This document shows positions 1 through 7,742 of a DNA stretch of 64,000 nucleotides, one piece after another (positions within the stretch are counted from its first letter, which is position 1; every line of letters begins with the position of its first letter). The notes beneath the pieces are model-generated. The model was given only the letters and a program-made list of their open reading frames with translations, made no database searches and was not told where the DNA came from. The stretch is from positions 1,684,001 through 1,748,000 of the forward strand of contig NZ_CP061813.1 in NCBI RefSeq assembly GCF_014784055.1, read 5' to 3'. The DNA comes from Polaribacter haliotis. GTDB taxonomy: Bacteria; Bacteroidota; Bacteroidia; Flavobacteriales; Flavobacteriaceae. Position numbers and translations under genes: made by a program.

Positions 1-14
1 TTATTAAAACTAAA

Positions 15-40
15 AGATTACTCCACAAGGTCGAAATGAC
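15..40. repeat. Short dispersed-repeat-like sequence downstream of ACMSD
   Basis: The minus strand reads GTCATTTCGACCTTGTGGAG and continues into TAATC. It sits just past the stop of the ACMSD gene. Sequences starting with GTCATTTCGA are, to my recollection, common dispersed repeats in flavobacterial genomes. Only one copy is in this window, so repeat status rests on that memory. Confidence 0.35.
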
Positions 41-42
41 AT

Positions 43-1176
43 TTATACTTTTAAAATCTTATTAACCAAATCTTGTTTCGCTTTTTCATCATCACCAAAC
101 AACCATTGTAAAACGTTATCTTCCCAGATTTGCCCTTTTTCAACTTCAGTAATAATATTTCTTTCAATTGCTAAATCTAAAATTTTTCCAGGATAAGAAG
201 ATTGTGCATCACTTTCCATTTCTCCTAAAGGATAAGGATCATCCAAGCCCATTAAAACCTGACTTGTTCCTTGTCTTTTAAACATCAAATGCAAAGAATC
301 TGTATCGTGAACTAACGTATCAAAAAAGATGTTTTTATGTCCGATTGCTTTTCTTGGATGCGTTTTTCCTTCAAATAAATCGGGTCTTCCATCAAAACCT
401 TGAATTCTTCTTCCCAAGTTCATTTGTGCTAATTGACCTCCATGTGCAAAACAAGTTCTAATATTTTTGAAACGCTCTTGCATTCCGTTTAACGTATAAA
501 AATGATATGCATCTCCACATTGTGCCAACATCCAAATTAAGTGAAAACGCCAATTGGTATTTTCCAATTTTATCATTTTATCTCCATCATAAGGATGAAT
601 TTCAATCGCTAATTTGTATTTATCTGCCAATTCGAAAATTCGATCGTTTTCTTCATCAAAAACGCATCTCCATTGTCCAATTGAATCCATAAAATGCGTT
701 GGCAAACACAAAACTTTTAAACCCAATTCTTCTACACAACGTTTCATTTCGTCTAACGCTCCATAAATAAAACCTGGATGCACTACAAAACCACAGGTAA
801 ATTTATCTGGATGATCTCGCTGAACTTTTGCATTAAAATCATTCTGAAAACGCAACGCTTTTTTCATTTCTTCCAAACGCAAACCATTTCCATATAATTG
901 AGAAAGATTTAAAACAACTGCGTGATCTAACTTGTTTTTCTCCATCCAAAGTAACTTCTCGTCCAAGAAAAAACTGGAATCTGTTACAGGTCTTTTCCAA
1001 CCTTTTTGTAACATATGCTTACGCTCATCATCTACCCAAAAAATTTCTTTATCCTTCATAAATTGAGGAATTTGCTCTGGGTAAGGCAATAAATGTGAAT
1101 GTCCGTTTATTCGTAGTTTGCGAAGCCCCCTTTCCCCCAAAGGGAGAACATTTTTACTTTCTAATGGATTTGACAT
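43..1176 (-). CDS. nbaD: 2-amino-3-carboxymuconate-6-semialdehyde decarboxylase (ACMSD)
   Basis: Zinc-dependent amidohydrolase-fold decarboxylase that turns 2-amino-3-carboxymuconate semialdehyde (ACMS) into 2-aminomuconate semialdehyde, diverting it from quinolinate formation. From the ATG at 1176 the protein has 377 residues. The metal site is visible: H26 and H28 in NGHSHLL, H194 in EIHPYDG, H245 in CFAHGG, and an Asp at about 312 in GLDDPYP. These lie about 17 residues later than in the Pseudomonas enzyme. The extra N-terminal residues (LPLGERG and neighbours) are translated from a palindromic repeat at 1115-1145. An open frame continues upstream to 1395 but overlaps HAO in another frame, so I reject it. 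Last gene of the kynurenine operon. Function is very secure; the start is less so. Confidence 0.95.
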   Translation of the reverse strand: MSNPLESKNVLPLGERGLRKLRINGHSHLLPYPEQIPQFMKDKEIFWVDDERKHMLQKGWKRPVTDSSFFLDEKLLWMEKNKLDHAVVLNLSQLYGNGLRLEEMKKALRFQNDFNAKVQRDHPDKFTCGFVVHPGFIYGALDEMKRCVEELGLKVLCLPTHFMDSIGQWRCVFDEENDRIFELADKYKLAIEIHPYDGDKMIKLENTNWRFHLIWMLAQCGDAYHFYTLNGMQERFKNIRTCFAHGGQLAQMNLGRRIQGFDGRPDLFEGKTHPRKAIGHKNIFFDTLVHDTDSLHLMFKRQGTSQVLMGLDDPYPLGEMESDAQSSYPGKILDLAIERNIITEVEKGQIWEDNVLQWLFGDDEKAKQDLVNKILKV

Positions 1177-1251
1177 TACTTTTTTAATTTTAAATTTGGT
1201 CAATGCTTTCAGTTTTGAGTTCCTTCCCTTTGGGAAGGTTAGGATGGGCTC
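1115..1251. repeat. REPIN-like inverted pair of palindromic repeats at the HAO/ACMSD junction
   Basis: Two related hairpin sequences lie in opposite orientation. The left one (about 1117-1148) contains CCCTTT-CCCCC-AAAGGG. The right one (1217-1251) contains the perfect hairpin CCTTCCC-TTT-GGGAAGG. Read on opposite strands, both follow AGCCC...TTCCC..AAAGGGA..AAC. The right copy supplies the last codons and stop of HAO. The left copy is translated as the N-terminus of ACMSD, and the ACMSD start codon lies between them. Confidence 0.6.
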
Positions 1252-1757
1252 TTCATTACTGTTCCACAATTGTCGCAAGTACATTTTTGTTTGTCGGAAT
1301 AATATTTGTCGAAAATAACTGGCATGTCTGTTTCTATATTGTCTAATGCAAATTCTTCTCTGTATAATGGATTTCCACAATTTTCGCAATACCATTCTAA
1401 AGCATCTAACATTCCTTCTGATCGTGGATATTCAATTACCAAACCAACTGTATTTTCTTTTCTTTGTGGCGAATGTGGCACTTTTCCTGGCAGTAAATAA
1501 ATATCTCCTTCGTTAATTTCTACATCAATCATTTCTCCTTTATCGTCTATGATTTTTAAAATCATATCTCCTTCTATTTGATAGAAAAATTCTGGAGTTT
1601 CGTTATAATGATAATCTTTTCTATTATTTGGTCCACCAACAACCATAACAATATATTCGCCATTATCCCAAACTTGCTTGTTACCAACTGGCGGTTTTAA
1701 TAAATGACGATGTTCATCAATCCACTTTTTAAAATTTAAAGGTTGTACTAAATTCAT
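1239..1757 (-). CDS. nbaC: 3-hydroxyanthranilate 3,4-dioxygenase (HAO)
   Basis: Non-heme Fe(II) cupin dioxygenase that opens the ring of 3-hydroxyanthranilate to give ACMS. It has 172 residues. The iron ligands are H50 and E56 (in DYHYNETPEFF) and H95 (in VPHSP). A second rubredoxin-like iron site typical of bacterial HAO is formed by CENC (C124, C127) and CDNC (C161, C164). The last residues, SPS, and the stop codon come from a palindromic repeat, so the original C-terminus may have been altered. It precedes ACMSD, which uses its product. Confidence 0.95.
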   Translation of the reverse strand: MNLVQPLNFKKWIDEHRHLLKPPVGNKQVWDNGEYIVMVVGGPNNRKDYHYNETPEFFYQIEGDMILKIIDDKGEMIDVEINEGDIYLLPGKVPHSPQRKENTVGLVIEYPRSEGMLDALEWYCENCGNPLYREEFALDNIETDMPVIFDKYYSDKQKCTCDNCGTVMKSPS

Positions 1758-1877
1758 TTTATTGATTTTTAGATTATTGGATGTTTTGATTGTTTGACTT
1801 TAAAATTACTGATTTTTAATGTCTTTTTAAAATCTCTTTTTGTTTGCCTTTAATTACTAAATTCTGCAAACAAGTTT

Positions 1878-1954
1878 AGCCCTGATTGAACGGTTTGTTT
1901 GAGCTCTTTTTTCTTTTTCAGAAAAAAAGCGAGTAGTGAAAGCAGGAAATAGCT
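1878..1954. repeat. 77-bp dispersed repeat, copy 1
   Basis: Begins AGCCCTGATTGAACGG, contains GAGCTC followed by a T-run/A-run hairpin, and ends AGTGAAAGCAGGAAATAGCT. A near-identical copy is at 10319-10393 and a diverged one at 19522-19609. It lies between the HAO start and the SDR stop, inside the kynurenine operon, where the hairpin could affect transcript stability. Confidence 0.8.
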
Positions 1955-1964
1955 CCTAAAAAAA

Positions 1965-2744
1965 CTACAAAGATTTTGTTCTTCCACCATCTACAGGAAC
2001 GTTAATTCCGTTGATAAAACTGGCTTTATCACTTGTTAAAAACACAATTGCATTGGCAATTTCCTCTGGTTTTGCAAAACGTTTTGCTGGGGAAGCATTC
2101 ATCATATTTTTAGAAACTTCTTCAATTGAGTTTCCTGTTTTGTTTGCTTTATTTTTAATAATTTCATTTAAACGCTCTGTTCCTGTTGCTCCTGGCAAAA
2201 CATTATTTACTGTAATGCCGAATTCGCCCAACTCATTTGCCAAGGTTTTAGACCAACTTGCAACTGCGCCACGAATAGTATTTGAAACACCCAAACCATC
2301 TAAAGGCTGTTTTACAGATGTTGAAATTACATTTACAATTCTACCAAATTTTTGTGTTTTCATAAACGGAACAATTGCTTGTACCAAAATATGATTGCAC
2401 TTTAAATGTTGCGTAAAAGCGCTTTCAAATTCTTCGATTTTTGCATTAAATATTGGACCTCCAGCTGGACCTCCAGTATTGTTTATCAAAACATGGAACT
2501 GTAGTTCTGACTTCTCTAAAACTTGTTTCAGCTCATTTGGTTTCGAAAAATCTGCAATTAAATAATTGTGATTCTGGTTTCCGTTATTTGATAATTCTTT
2601 TAAAACTGATTGTAACTTTTCTTTATTTCTGGCAAGTAAAGTAACATTAGCTCCTTCTTCTGCCAATAATAATGCTGTCGCTTTTCCTATTCCTTGCGTG
2701 CTTCCGCAAACTAAAGCGTTTTTGTTTTTTAGTTCTAAATTCAT
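1965..2744 (-). CDS. SDR-family protein lacking the catalytic Tyr/Lys
   Basis: Short-chain dehydrogenase/reductase fold, 259 residues from the ATG at 2744 (an ATG nine codons upstream gives a poor leader). The nucleotide-binding motif GSTQGIG (residues 14-20) and NNTGGP (88-93) are present. The usual YxxxK is replaced: thirteen residues after S141 the sequence is SNTIR, so the Tyr position is S154 and the Lys position R158. This suggests an atypical mechanism or a non-catalytic role. It lies between the semialdehyde dehydrogenase block and HAO in the kynurenine operon. Its substrate is unknown. Confidence 0.8.
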   Translation of the reverse strand: MNLELKNKNALVCGSTQGIGKATALLLAEEGANVTLLARNKEKLQSVLKELSNNGNQNHNYLIADFSKPNELKQVLEKSELQFHVLINNTGGPAGGPIFNAKIEEFESAFTQHLKCNHILVQAIVPFMKTQKFGRIVNVISTSVKQPLDGLGVSNTIRGAVASWSKTLANELGEFGITVNNVLPGATGTERLNEIIKNKANKTGNSIEEVSKNMMNASPAKRFAKPEEIANAIVFLTSDKASFINGINVPVDGGRTKSL

Positions 2745-2818
2745 TTTATAGATTTTAGAATTAAGAAACAAGAAAAGAGACTTGCTCGTCTTTTCTCTTG
2801 AATCTTTCTTCTTGATTC

Positions 2819-3037
2819 TTATTTATTTTCTGTAATCATTTTCTTAATCTTAACCGCTTTTTCGAAATGATCTAATTTATGGGTTTCAATCCACCAAGTT
2901 GCAACTTCTAATAATAACTTTGGGTTATCATTTTTATTTTTGAAAAATGCATAAAAAGACAAACCTACATTATCTCCTTTTTTAGCGATTTTCTCGTTAC
3001 AAACTTCTATTATTTTTTCTCGTATTTCTTTATTCAT
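2819..3037 (-). CDS. 72-aa conserved-looking small protein (possibly DUF6500)
   Basis: Soluble, charged 72-residue protein starting MNKEIREKII and containing NVGLSFYAFF and a Trp-Trp pair (ATWWIETHKLDHFEKA). The ATG at 3037 overlaps the end of the aldehyde dehydrogenase gene by 8 bp, indicating translational coupling; the frame open to 3085 is an overextension. It resembles what I recall as DUF6500, with no known function. Its fixed place among kynurenine enzymes suggests a role in that pathway, which is inference. Confidence 0.7.
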   Translation of the reverse strand: MNKEIREKIIEVCNEKIAKKGDNVGLSFYAFFKNKNDNPKLLLEVATWWIETHKLDHFEKAVKIKKMITENK

Positions 3038-4472
3038 ACTGTATACATATATTCTTTGGCTCTGTAAAGAAACGCAACGCTTCAAAACCTCCTTCTCTTC
3101 CTACTCCACTATCTTTTGCGCCACCAAAAGCTGTTCTTAAATCACGTAACATCCACGTATTTACCCAAACAATTCCTGTGTGTAATTGTTTAGAAAACTG
3201 CATAGTTCTGTTTAAATTATTCGTCCATAAAGTTGCTGATAATCCGTATTTTACATCATTTGCTAATTGCAAGGCTTCTTCATCTGTTTTAAATGACATA
3301 ATGGTTACAACTGGACCAAAAATTTCTTCTTGATTCAGTCTGCAATTATTGTCTGAAACTTCTATAATTGTGGGTTGTAAGTAATAACCGTTTTCACAAT
3401 TCTTGACTGTGCCTCTGTCACCTCCAAAAAGAATTTTTGCGTTTTCTACTTCAGCAATATCTATATAACTTTTTACTTTTTCTAAATGCTCTTTAGAAAC
3501 TAATGCTCCTATATTCGTAGTTTCTTCTGATGGATTTCCTACTTTTAATTCAGAGACTTTTTTAATAAAATCAGTTTTGAATTTCTCGTAGATTTTTTCT
3601 TCTACTAAAATTCTACTTCCACATAAACAAATTTGACCTTGATTCGCAAACGAAGAACGTACTGTGGTTTCTAACATCTTCTCATAATCGCAATCTGCAA
3701 AAATGATGTTTGGATTTTTTCCCCCTAATTCTAAAGATAACTTTTTAAACATTGGCGCTGCAATTCTGGCAATATGTGCTCCTGTTTCTGTACCGCCAGT
3801 AAATGAAATTGCTTTTATATTAGGATGTTCTACAATTGCTTGTCCTGTTGAAGCTCCCAAACCATGTATAATATTTAAAACACCTTTTGGAAGACCAGCT
3901 TCATTACATATTTCACCTAATAAAAACGCTGTCATTGGTGTAATTTCACTTGGTTTTGCAATTACACAATTTCCAGATGCAATCGCTGGAGCAATTTTCC
4001 ACGTAAATAAATACAAAGGTAAATTCCATGGAGAAATACAACCTACAACTCCAAGTGGTTGACGCAATGTAAAATTCATCGCATTTAAACCTACACTTTC
4101 ATGTGCTTCTGATGAAAACTGCGTAATTGCATTTGCAAAAAACTGAAAATTCGCTGCAGCTCTTGGAATGTCAACTGCTTTTGCTAAACTTATTGGTTTC
4201 CCATTATCTTTTGATTCTGCTGCTGCTAAAAATTCTAATTTATCTTTTATTAATTCTGCAATTTTAGACAAGATTTTACTTCTTGTTGCTAAAGTTGTGT
4301 TTGACCAACTTGGAAATGCTTTTTCTGCTGCTTCAACTGCTTTTTCTACATCATCTTTTGAAGAATTTGGTATTTGTCCGTAGATTTCTCCTATTGATGG
4401 ATTGTAGTTATCAATATATTCTCCCTTTATTGGATCTTCGAATTTTCCGTTTATGTAGTTTTTTATGTTCAT
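3030..4472 (-). CDS. nbaE: 2-aminomuconate-6-semialdehyde dehydrogenase
   Basis: NAD-dependent aldehyde dehydrogenase, 480 residues. Family landmarks are PWNLPLY with N150, FTGGTETG (about 225-231), general base E248 in LELGGKNPN, and catalytic C282 in NQGQICLCGSR. The ICLC context resembles aminomuconate/hydroxymuconate semialdehyde dehydrogenases. It oxidises the ACMSD product to 2-aminomuconate. Substrate assignment rests on the operon (ACMSD, HAO and 2-aminomuconate deaminase beside it). One base separates it from the phyH-like gene upstream in transcription. Confidence 0.92.
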   Translation of the reverse strand: MNIKNYINGKFEDPIKGEYIDNYNPSIGEIYGQIPNSSKDDVEKAVEAAEKAFPSWSNTTLATRSKILSKIAELIKDKLEFLAAAESKDNGKPISLAKAVDIPRAAANFQFFANAITQFSSEAHESVGLNAMNFTLRQPLGVVGCISPWNLPLYLFTWKIAPAIASGNCVIAKPSEITPMTAFLLGEICNEAGLPKGVLNIIHGLGASTGQAIVEHPNIKAISFTGGTETGAHIARIAAPMFKKLSLELGGKNPNIIFADCDYEKMLETTVRSSFANQGQICLCGSRILVEEKIYEKFKTDFIKKVSELKVGNPSEETTNIGALVSKEHLEKVKSYIDIAEVENAKILFGGDRGTVKNCENGYYLQPTIIEVSDNNCRLNQEEIFGPVVTIMSFKTDEEALQLANDVKYGLSATLWTNNLNRTMQFSKQLHTGIVWVNTWMLRDLRTAFGGAKDSGVGREGGFEALRFFTEPKNICIQYE

Positions 4473-4473
4473 T

Positions 4474-5166
4474 TTAAATAACTTTTTTCTCCAACCATTC
4501 CATAGGAATTTCTTGATTACAAAATTCTAAATGAATTACTCTTCTATCATTTTCTGATATTGATTTTTGAGAAGCATGCAACAATAATGGTTTCATCAAC
4601 ATAATTCCGCCTTTTGCGATATTACAAGTAACTTCTTGTCCTTCATTATTAGCATTGAAATTAGTATCGACTCTTATAATTCCTTTATTATGTGATTTAG
4701 AAATCACTTTTAAACACCCATTTGTTTTATCTGCATCGTCTAAATGAATTCTGAAAGTAACAGAGTTTTCTAAAATTTTCAAAGGTGGAATTACTCCTAA
4801 TTGACCTTTTTTGTTTGTCCAACTACTATAACCTTGTTCTTCTGTTTTATTTTTGACACTAATACTTAAATCTTGATGATAACTCACAAACCAATTCGAT
4901 TTACTTGGTTTGTTAAAGTAAATCGCTTTTGATAAAAAGTATTTGCCATCGCAAATTTTACTGTATAATTCTTTGAAATATTTACTCTCAAAAATAATAT
5001 TTTGAAGTTCTGGAAATCTATTTAATAATTGCCTTTCTGAAAAATCGAAATTATGAGTTTCTATAAAATCAACCATTTTATTCAGTTCTTCTTGTTGAAA
5101 AATTTCTTCAACAATTGAAAAACCATTTTCTTCTAATTCTATTTTATCTCTGTTAAAATCTATCAT
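4474..5166 (-). CDS. Phytanoyl-CoA dioxygenase-like 2-oxoglutarate/Fe(II) oxygenase
   Basis: A 230-residue protein of the PhyH fold. The Fe(II) triad is visible as H97 and D99 (in SYHQDLS) and H197 (in LLLHAS). R208, eleven residues later, would bind 2-oxoglutarate. It should be an active oxygenase, but none of the known steps from kynurenine to 4-oxalocrotonate needs one. It may act on a side product or a tryptophan/kynurenine derivative. Sandwiched between ridA and the semialdehyde dehydrogenase in the same transcription unit. Confidence 0.82.
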   Translation of the reverse strand: MIDFNRDKIELEENGFSIVEEIFQQEELNKMVDFIETHNFDFSERQLLNRFPELQNIIFESKYFKELYSKICDGKYFLSKAIYFNKPSKSNWFVSYHQDLSISVKNKTEEQGYSSWTNKKGQLGVIPPLKILENSVTFRIHLDDADKTNGCLKVISKSHNKGIIRVDTNFNANNEGQEVTCNIAKGGIMLMKPLLLHASQKSISENDRRVIHLEFCNQEIPMEWLEKKVI

Positions 5167-5174
5167 AACTTTAT

Positions 5175-5200
5175 GGATTCCTGCCTACGCAGGAATGACA
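5175..5200. repeat. Dispersed palindromic hairpin
   Basis: Perfect 8-bp stem ATTCCTGC (5177-5184), loop CTAC, GCAGGAAT (5189-5196), followed by GACA. It resembles the short TTCCTGC...GCAGGAATGAC repeats scattered in many bacterial genomes. It occupies the gap between the ridA stop and the phyH-like start. No T-run follows on the operon strand, so it does not look like a terminator. Confidence 0.6.
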
Positions 5201-5207
5201 AAACGAA

Positions 5208-5612
5208 TTAAACTTTTTTATAAGCTGTAACCTTAATCTCCACCACCAAATCTGGATGTGGTAATTGATGTACAGCAACAGTTGTTCTTGTTGGCCCAGT
5301 TTCTTTATCGAAAAACTCTGCGTATGCTTTATTGTAACCTGCAAAATCATTCATATTTACCAAGAATGTAGAAACATCGACCACATCTTTTATACTCGCT
5401 CCTACAGTTTGTAAATTCTTGTCGATATTTTTTAAAACTTCTCTGGTTTGTGTTTCTGCATTCAAATATTTTGTTCCCATTTCATCAATAATATCTACTC
5501 CTGCAATTGTGTTATCTGGTCTTCTTGAACTTGTTCCTGAAACAAAAATAAAATCGCCCACAACTTTTACATGTGGATAAGCGCCTCTTGGTGTTACTTT
5601 TTTTTCTGACAT
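5208..5612 (-). CDS. nbaF: 2-aminomuconate deaminase (RidA/YjgF family)
   Basis: A 134-residue RidA-fold protein beginning [16 protein letters not shown], with [12 protein letters not shown] and a C-terminal block ([12 protein letters not shown]) typical of the aminomuconate deaminase branch. It hydrolyses 2-aminomuconate to 4-oxalocrotonate and ammonia, directly after the aldehyde dehydrogenase step encoded nearby. Generic RidA enamine deaminase activity is the alternative, but operon context favours the specific role. Confidence 0.92.
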   Translation of the reverse strand: MSEKKVTPRGAYPHVKVVGDFIFVSGTSSRRPDNTIAGVDIIDEMGTKYLNAETQTREVLKNIDKNLQTVGASIKDVVDVSTFLVNMNDFAGYNKAYAEFFDKETGPTRTTVAVHQLPHPDLVVEIKVTAYKKV

Positions 5613-5613
5613 A

Positions 5614-6135
5614 TTATTTTGTTGCTAACTCTAATAATTTTAATGCTGTATTATAATTTCTTGTGGTTGCTGTTACATTCAATTTTCTTTCAAATAAATT
5701 ATTAGAAAGTTTTGTTTTCGCAAAACCTGATGGACAATAAATAAAAACCATATCCTTATCAATTAAATATTCATCGTAATTAATACCTTTTACCTCAATT
5801 TTTGTTTCGTATACTTTTTTGTTTAAGAAAACAAACGCAACAATTTTAGTGTTATCCGTTGAAAAAGGATAATTAGCGATTGCTTTTTTCCATTCAGGAA
5901 TTGTTCTTGCAATTACTGGAACATCAAAACCAAATTTGCTTTGAATTCCGTCTTTAATTTTATTACAAATTACAGATTTACCTTCATCTGATTCTAAAAT
6001 AATATTTCCACTTTGAATATATGTTTGCACATTTTGAAAATCTAAATCATTTAATAATTCTCGTAAATCTGCCATCGGAATTTTGTTTTTTCCAGACACG
6101 TTTATTCCACGAAGTAAAACGATATATTTTTTCAT
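5614..6135 (-). CDS. DUF1697 family protein
   Basis: A 173-residue cytoplasmic protein with the DUF1697 opening ([18 protein letters not shown], then [12 protein letters not shown]). No biochemical function is established for the family. It directly abuts kmo (stop at 6136) and is one base from ridA, so it is co-transcribed and probably translationally coupled with kynurenine genes. I see no catalytic motif. Confidence 0.85.
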   Translation of the reverse strand: MKKYIVLLRGINVSGKNKIPMADLRELLNDLDFQNVQTYIQSGNIILESDEGKSVICNKIKDGIQSKFGFDVPVIARTIPEWKKAIANYPFSTDNTKIVAFVFLNKKVYETKIEVKGINYDEYLIDKDMVFIYCPSGFAKTKLSNNLFERKLNVTATTRNYNTALKLLELATK

Positions 6136-7545
6136 CTACAATCCTGCAATTTTATCTTCTTGTAAAATATCGTTTGTTTCTTTAGTTACTTTATCTAAAA
6201 TGACTTTCAATTCTTCTTTTGTCATATCTAAATGTGTATGAACTTCATCGCCAGAAATTAAATTCAACAGCGCTTTATCTTGTGCTCTACCTTTTTTCAT
6301 GGCTTCATTATAACCAATATTTTCGTTGAAAGTCACTAAAGAATATTTAGATGAATATTCAGTTGTAAACGTTTTTTCCAAATCCATTTCTATTTTTCTT
6401 TTTTCTTTAAAAAGCGGATTTGCAACATGGTCTTTCATCTCGTGAAAATTATCTATAGCCAAGTCTGCAATGGCATCTGTGTCTTTTTTTCTTGCCTTTT
6501 GATAGGTTTTAAAAACTGTTTCCCAATCGCCTAAATCTTGATTTAAAATTTCATCTAATACAAAAACATCTTCAAAAGATGCGTTCATTCCTTGTCCGTA
6601 AAACGGCACAATTGCATGGGAAGAATCGCCAATTAATAATGTTTTATTTTTATAACTCCAAGGCGAACATTTTATAGTTCCTAAAGGGCCAGTTGGGTTG
6701 TTTATAAATTCTTGTTTAATATTTGGTATTAGTGCCAAAGCATCTGGGAATTCTTTCTCGAAAAACTCGGTTATTTTTTCTTCTGATGTTAAATTCTCGA
6801 AATTAAATTCACCTTCGTCATAACTTAAAAATAAGGTAACTGTAAAACTGCCATCCATATTTGGTAGGGCAATTAACATAAAATCTCCACGAGGCCAAAT
6901 ATGTAAATGCTCTTTGCTTATTTGATGCTTTCCAGATGAATCTGCAGGAATTTCTAATTCTTTATAACCATGATTTAGATAGTTTTGAGAATAGCTAAAC
7001 AAGAATTTTCGTTCTGAGATGTAACTTTTTCTTAAAGAAGAACCTGCGCCATCTGCACCAAAAATAACTGCTGCTTCTACAGAAAATTCTTCTTTGGTAT
7101 TGTAATCTTTAAAATGGGCAATATTATTTTCTATATCTACATTTTTACATTTTTTATTAAAATGAATGGTAACATTTTTATGCTTTTCTGCTTCATCTAG
7201 TAAAATTGCATTTAAATCTCCTCTAGAAATAGAGTTTATGTATTCATTTTCTCTTCCTGAATAATTAGAAGAAAATGTATTTCCTTCTTTGTCGTGCATT
7301 AACCTACCATACATTGGTATACAGATTTCTCTAGCCTTTTCTTCCATTCCGCATAAACGTAATGCTTTTAAACCTCTGTCTGATAATGCTAAATTTATAG
7401 ATCTTCCGGCAGAAATATCTACTGTTCTTAAATCTGGTCTGCTTTCAAAAACCGCTACTTTAAAACCTCTTTGTGCTAGTCTTAAAGCTAATAAACTTCC
7501 GCATAAACCTGCACCAATAATTAATATTTTATCTTTTTTATTCAT
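6136..7545 (-). CDS. kmo: Kynurenine 3-monooxygenase
   Basis: FAD- and NADPH-dependent hydroxylase that converts L-kynurenine to 3-hydroxykynurenine. It has 469 residues. Visible motifs are the N-terminal FAD-binding GAGLCG (11-16), a DG motif (GADGAGSSLRKSY) and the GD motif (LLIGDSSHAIVPFYGQGMN). Length and the GQGMN stretch match kynurenine monooxygenases rather than other aromatic hydroxylases. The product feeds KynU encoded just upstream. Confidence 0.96.
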   Translation of the reverse strand: MNKKDKILIIGAGLCGSLLALRLAQRGFKVAVFESRPDLRTVDISAGRSINLALSDRGLKALRLCGMEEKAREICIPMYGRLMHDKEGNTFSSNYSGRENEYINSISRGDLNAILLDEAEKHKNVTIHFNKKCKNVDIENNIAHFKDYNTKEEFSVEAAVIFGADGAGSSLRKSYISERKFLFSYSQNYLNHGYKELEIPADSSGKHQISKEHLHIWPRGDFMLIALPNMDGSFTVTLFLSYDEGEFNFENLTSEEKITEFFEKEFPDALALIPNIKQEFINNPTGPLGTIKCSPWSYKNKTLLIGDSSHAIVPFYGQGMNASFEDVFVLDEILNQDLGDWETVFKTYQKARKKDTDAIADLAIDNFHEMKDHVANPLFKEKRKIEMDLEKTFTTEYSSKYSLVTFNENIGYNEAMKKGRAQDKALLNLISGDEVHTHLDMTKEELKVILDKVTKETNDILQEDKIAGL

Positions 7546-7546
7546 A

Positions 7547-7678
7547 TTAAAAATATTCTTTAAATACTTTGTACAATAATCTTATTAATAAAATAACAAA
7601 GATTATTAAACCTGGTACTTCAATAGTTTCCCAAAAAGTTTTCTTCTTTTTTTTATTCATTTTCAATTTTTCTTTCAT
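7547..7678 (-). CDS. 43-aa single-pass membrane peptide between kynU and kmo
   Basis: A complete ATG-to-TAA frame encodes 43 residues: a Lys-rich start (MKEKLKMNKKKKK), FWETIEVPG, one hydrophobic helix (LIIFVILLIRLLY) and a basic end. The stop is one base from the kmo ATG, so it looks translationally coupled. An internal Met at position 7 is an alternative start. Placement suggests a membrane anchor or small partner for KMO, since animal KMO is membrane-bound; this is inference. I do not recognise the family. Confidence 0.6.
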   Translation of the reverse strand: MKEKLKMNKKKKKTFWETIEVPGLIIFVILLIRLLYKVFKEYF

Positions 7679-7742
7679 AAATAACACTTTATTTCGAGAA
7701 TTCTATTTTGAGAAACTGAAACAAATTCAGCTTAATTTTTTT

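Noticed and set aside
1177..1395. N-terminal extension of ACMSD up to 1395
   Set aside because: It overlaps HAO in another frame and encodes basic, non-homologous sequence; the ATG at 1176 fits the metal-binding N-terminus.
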